From contig CAITDJ010000046.1 of assembly GCA_903891085.1 (NCBI GenBank), forward strand, positions 27,222 to 91,221: DNA of 64,000 nt, written 5' to 3'. Every line of letters starts with the position of its first letter. Positions within the stretch are counted from its first letter, which is position 1. The notes below the pieces were generated by a model. That model was given only the letters and a program-made list of their open reading frames with translations. It was not told the origin of the DNA and made no database searches. Source of the stretch: an uncultured Bacteroidota bacterium. Lineage in GTDB: Bacteria > Bacteroidota > Bacteroidia > Bacteroidales > F082. The position numbers and the translations under genes are program-made. Of this stretch, positions 63,570 to 64,000 are shown in pieces.

Positions 63570-64000
63570 TTTCCTTACTGATTAACGGAACAATTTCCAC
63601 CTTTTCGCAAAATCCGGAAACAAGCCTGCTTGATTATTTAAGGAATGAAAAACATATTACTTCCGCAAAGGATGGTTGTTCGGGACAAGGTGTTTGTGGC
63701 GCATGCACAGTTGAAGTGAACGGAAAAGCAAAGTTGGCCTGCCGTGTAAAGATGAAAGAACTTAATGATGCTGAGGTAATTACAACGGAAGGCTTACCCG
63801 AAAAACTCCGCCAGATTATCGGAAAAGCCTTTGCCGATCAGGGAGCCGTACAATGTGGTTTTTGTACGCCGGGTTTTATCATGCGGATGAAATCATTGAT
63901 AAATACAAACCCCAACGCGACACGCGGTGAAATAATCAAAGTCGTTTCGCCTAATCTCTGCCGTTGTACCGGATATGTAAAGATTGTGGATGCCATTGAA
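63566..64000 (+). CDS. Xanthine dehydrogenase-family 2Fe-2S domain, N-terminal part
   Basis: The first 145 codons of a gene that runs off the right edge. Residues 38-60 (GCSGQGVCGACTVEVNG, then LAC) bind the plant-type [2Fe-2S] cluster, and residues 96-136 (VQCGFCTPGFIM, then LCRCTGY) bind the second. This is the iron-sulfur part of molybdenum hydroxylases such as xanthine dehydrogenase. In E. coli the neighbouring XdhD is a fusion of this domain with the Mo-binding part. Whether this gene is a separate small subunit or such a fusion cannot be seen. The start ATG overlaps the previous stop by 4 bp. Confidence 0.92.
   Translation, partial: MISLLINGTISTFSQNPETSLLDYLRNEKHITSAKDGCSGQGVCGACTVEVNGKAKLACRVKMKELNDAEVITTEGLPEKLRQIIGKAFADQGAVQCGFCTPGFIMRMKSLINTNPNATRGEIIKVVSPNLCRCTGYVKIVDAIE

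Overview
The window comes from a chromosome of the phylum Bacteroidota, probably a Bacteroidales/Marinilabiliales-type organism. Evidence: type IX secretion (PorZ next to recO, and secreted proteins with C-terminal sorting domains), TAnnTTTG-type promoter -7 boxes with weak or absent Shine-Dalgarno sites, the Bacteroidota form of AtpB and the short AtpC, a DksA-like protein lacking zinc cysteines, and a very large IleS. Base composition looks uniform at about 40% GC. No rRNA, tRNA, CRISPR array, prophage or insertion sequence was seen.

Layout. 1-2349: an ABC exporter of the MacB type (ATPase and two permeases, one cut by the window edge). 2592-5333: ruvC, divergent from a flippase-like membrane protein and a glycosyltransferase. 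5406-11917: a near-E. coli-type ornithine carbamoyltransferase, a DUF3109 protein, mscL, the rod-elongation pair mrdA-rodA and a WlbA-like sugar dehydrogenase. 12143-17704: porZ-recO, a cyclophilin, pheS, and convergent ppa. 18603-26355: F1Fo ATP synthase split into atpBEFHAG (+) and atpDC (-), converging around a ferritin gene, with a strong hairpin between atpE and atpF. 26459-33489: a perfect 18-unit heptamer repeat, lspA, a dksA-like gene, ileS, small proteins and a Rieske oxygenase. 33697-39059: ppc, an acetyltransferase and a YyaL-type thioredoxin-fold protein. 39167-48020: secreted and envelope proteins plus an FNR-like regulator. 48039-54992: LD-carboxypeptidase, metG, purN, an M28 peptidase and a conserved protein of unknown function. 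55082-57536: ppnP, a three-gene HipBST-type toxin-antitoxin module and mgsA.

57713-64000 is the most distinctive region: ygeY, ygeW, a divergent Lrp/AsnC regulator, two PLP-dependent lyase-type enzymes and the start of a molybdenum-hydroxylase (xanthine dehydrogenase family) iron-sulfur subunit. It resembles the E. coli ygeW-ygeX-ygeY/xdhD gene set linked to anaerobic purine (uric acid) breakdown. In place of one recognisable ygeX it carries two other fold-type II PLP enzymes, and it has its own candidate regulator with palindromic sites in the divergent promoter. The locus continues past the right edge.

Intergenic regions repeatedly carry short tandem repeats with 7-8 bp units of unrelated sequence, which looks like a genome-wide habit. 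Starts were moved inward from the longest reading frame where a signal peptide, family alignment or a -7 box upstream supported it.
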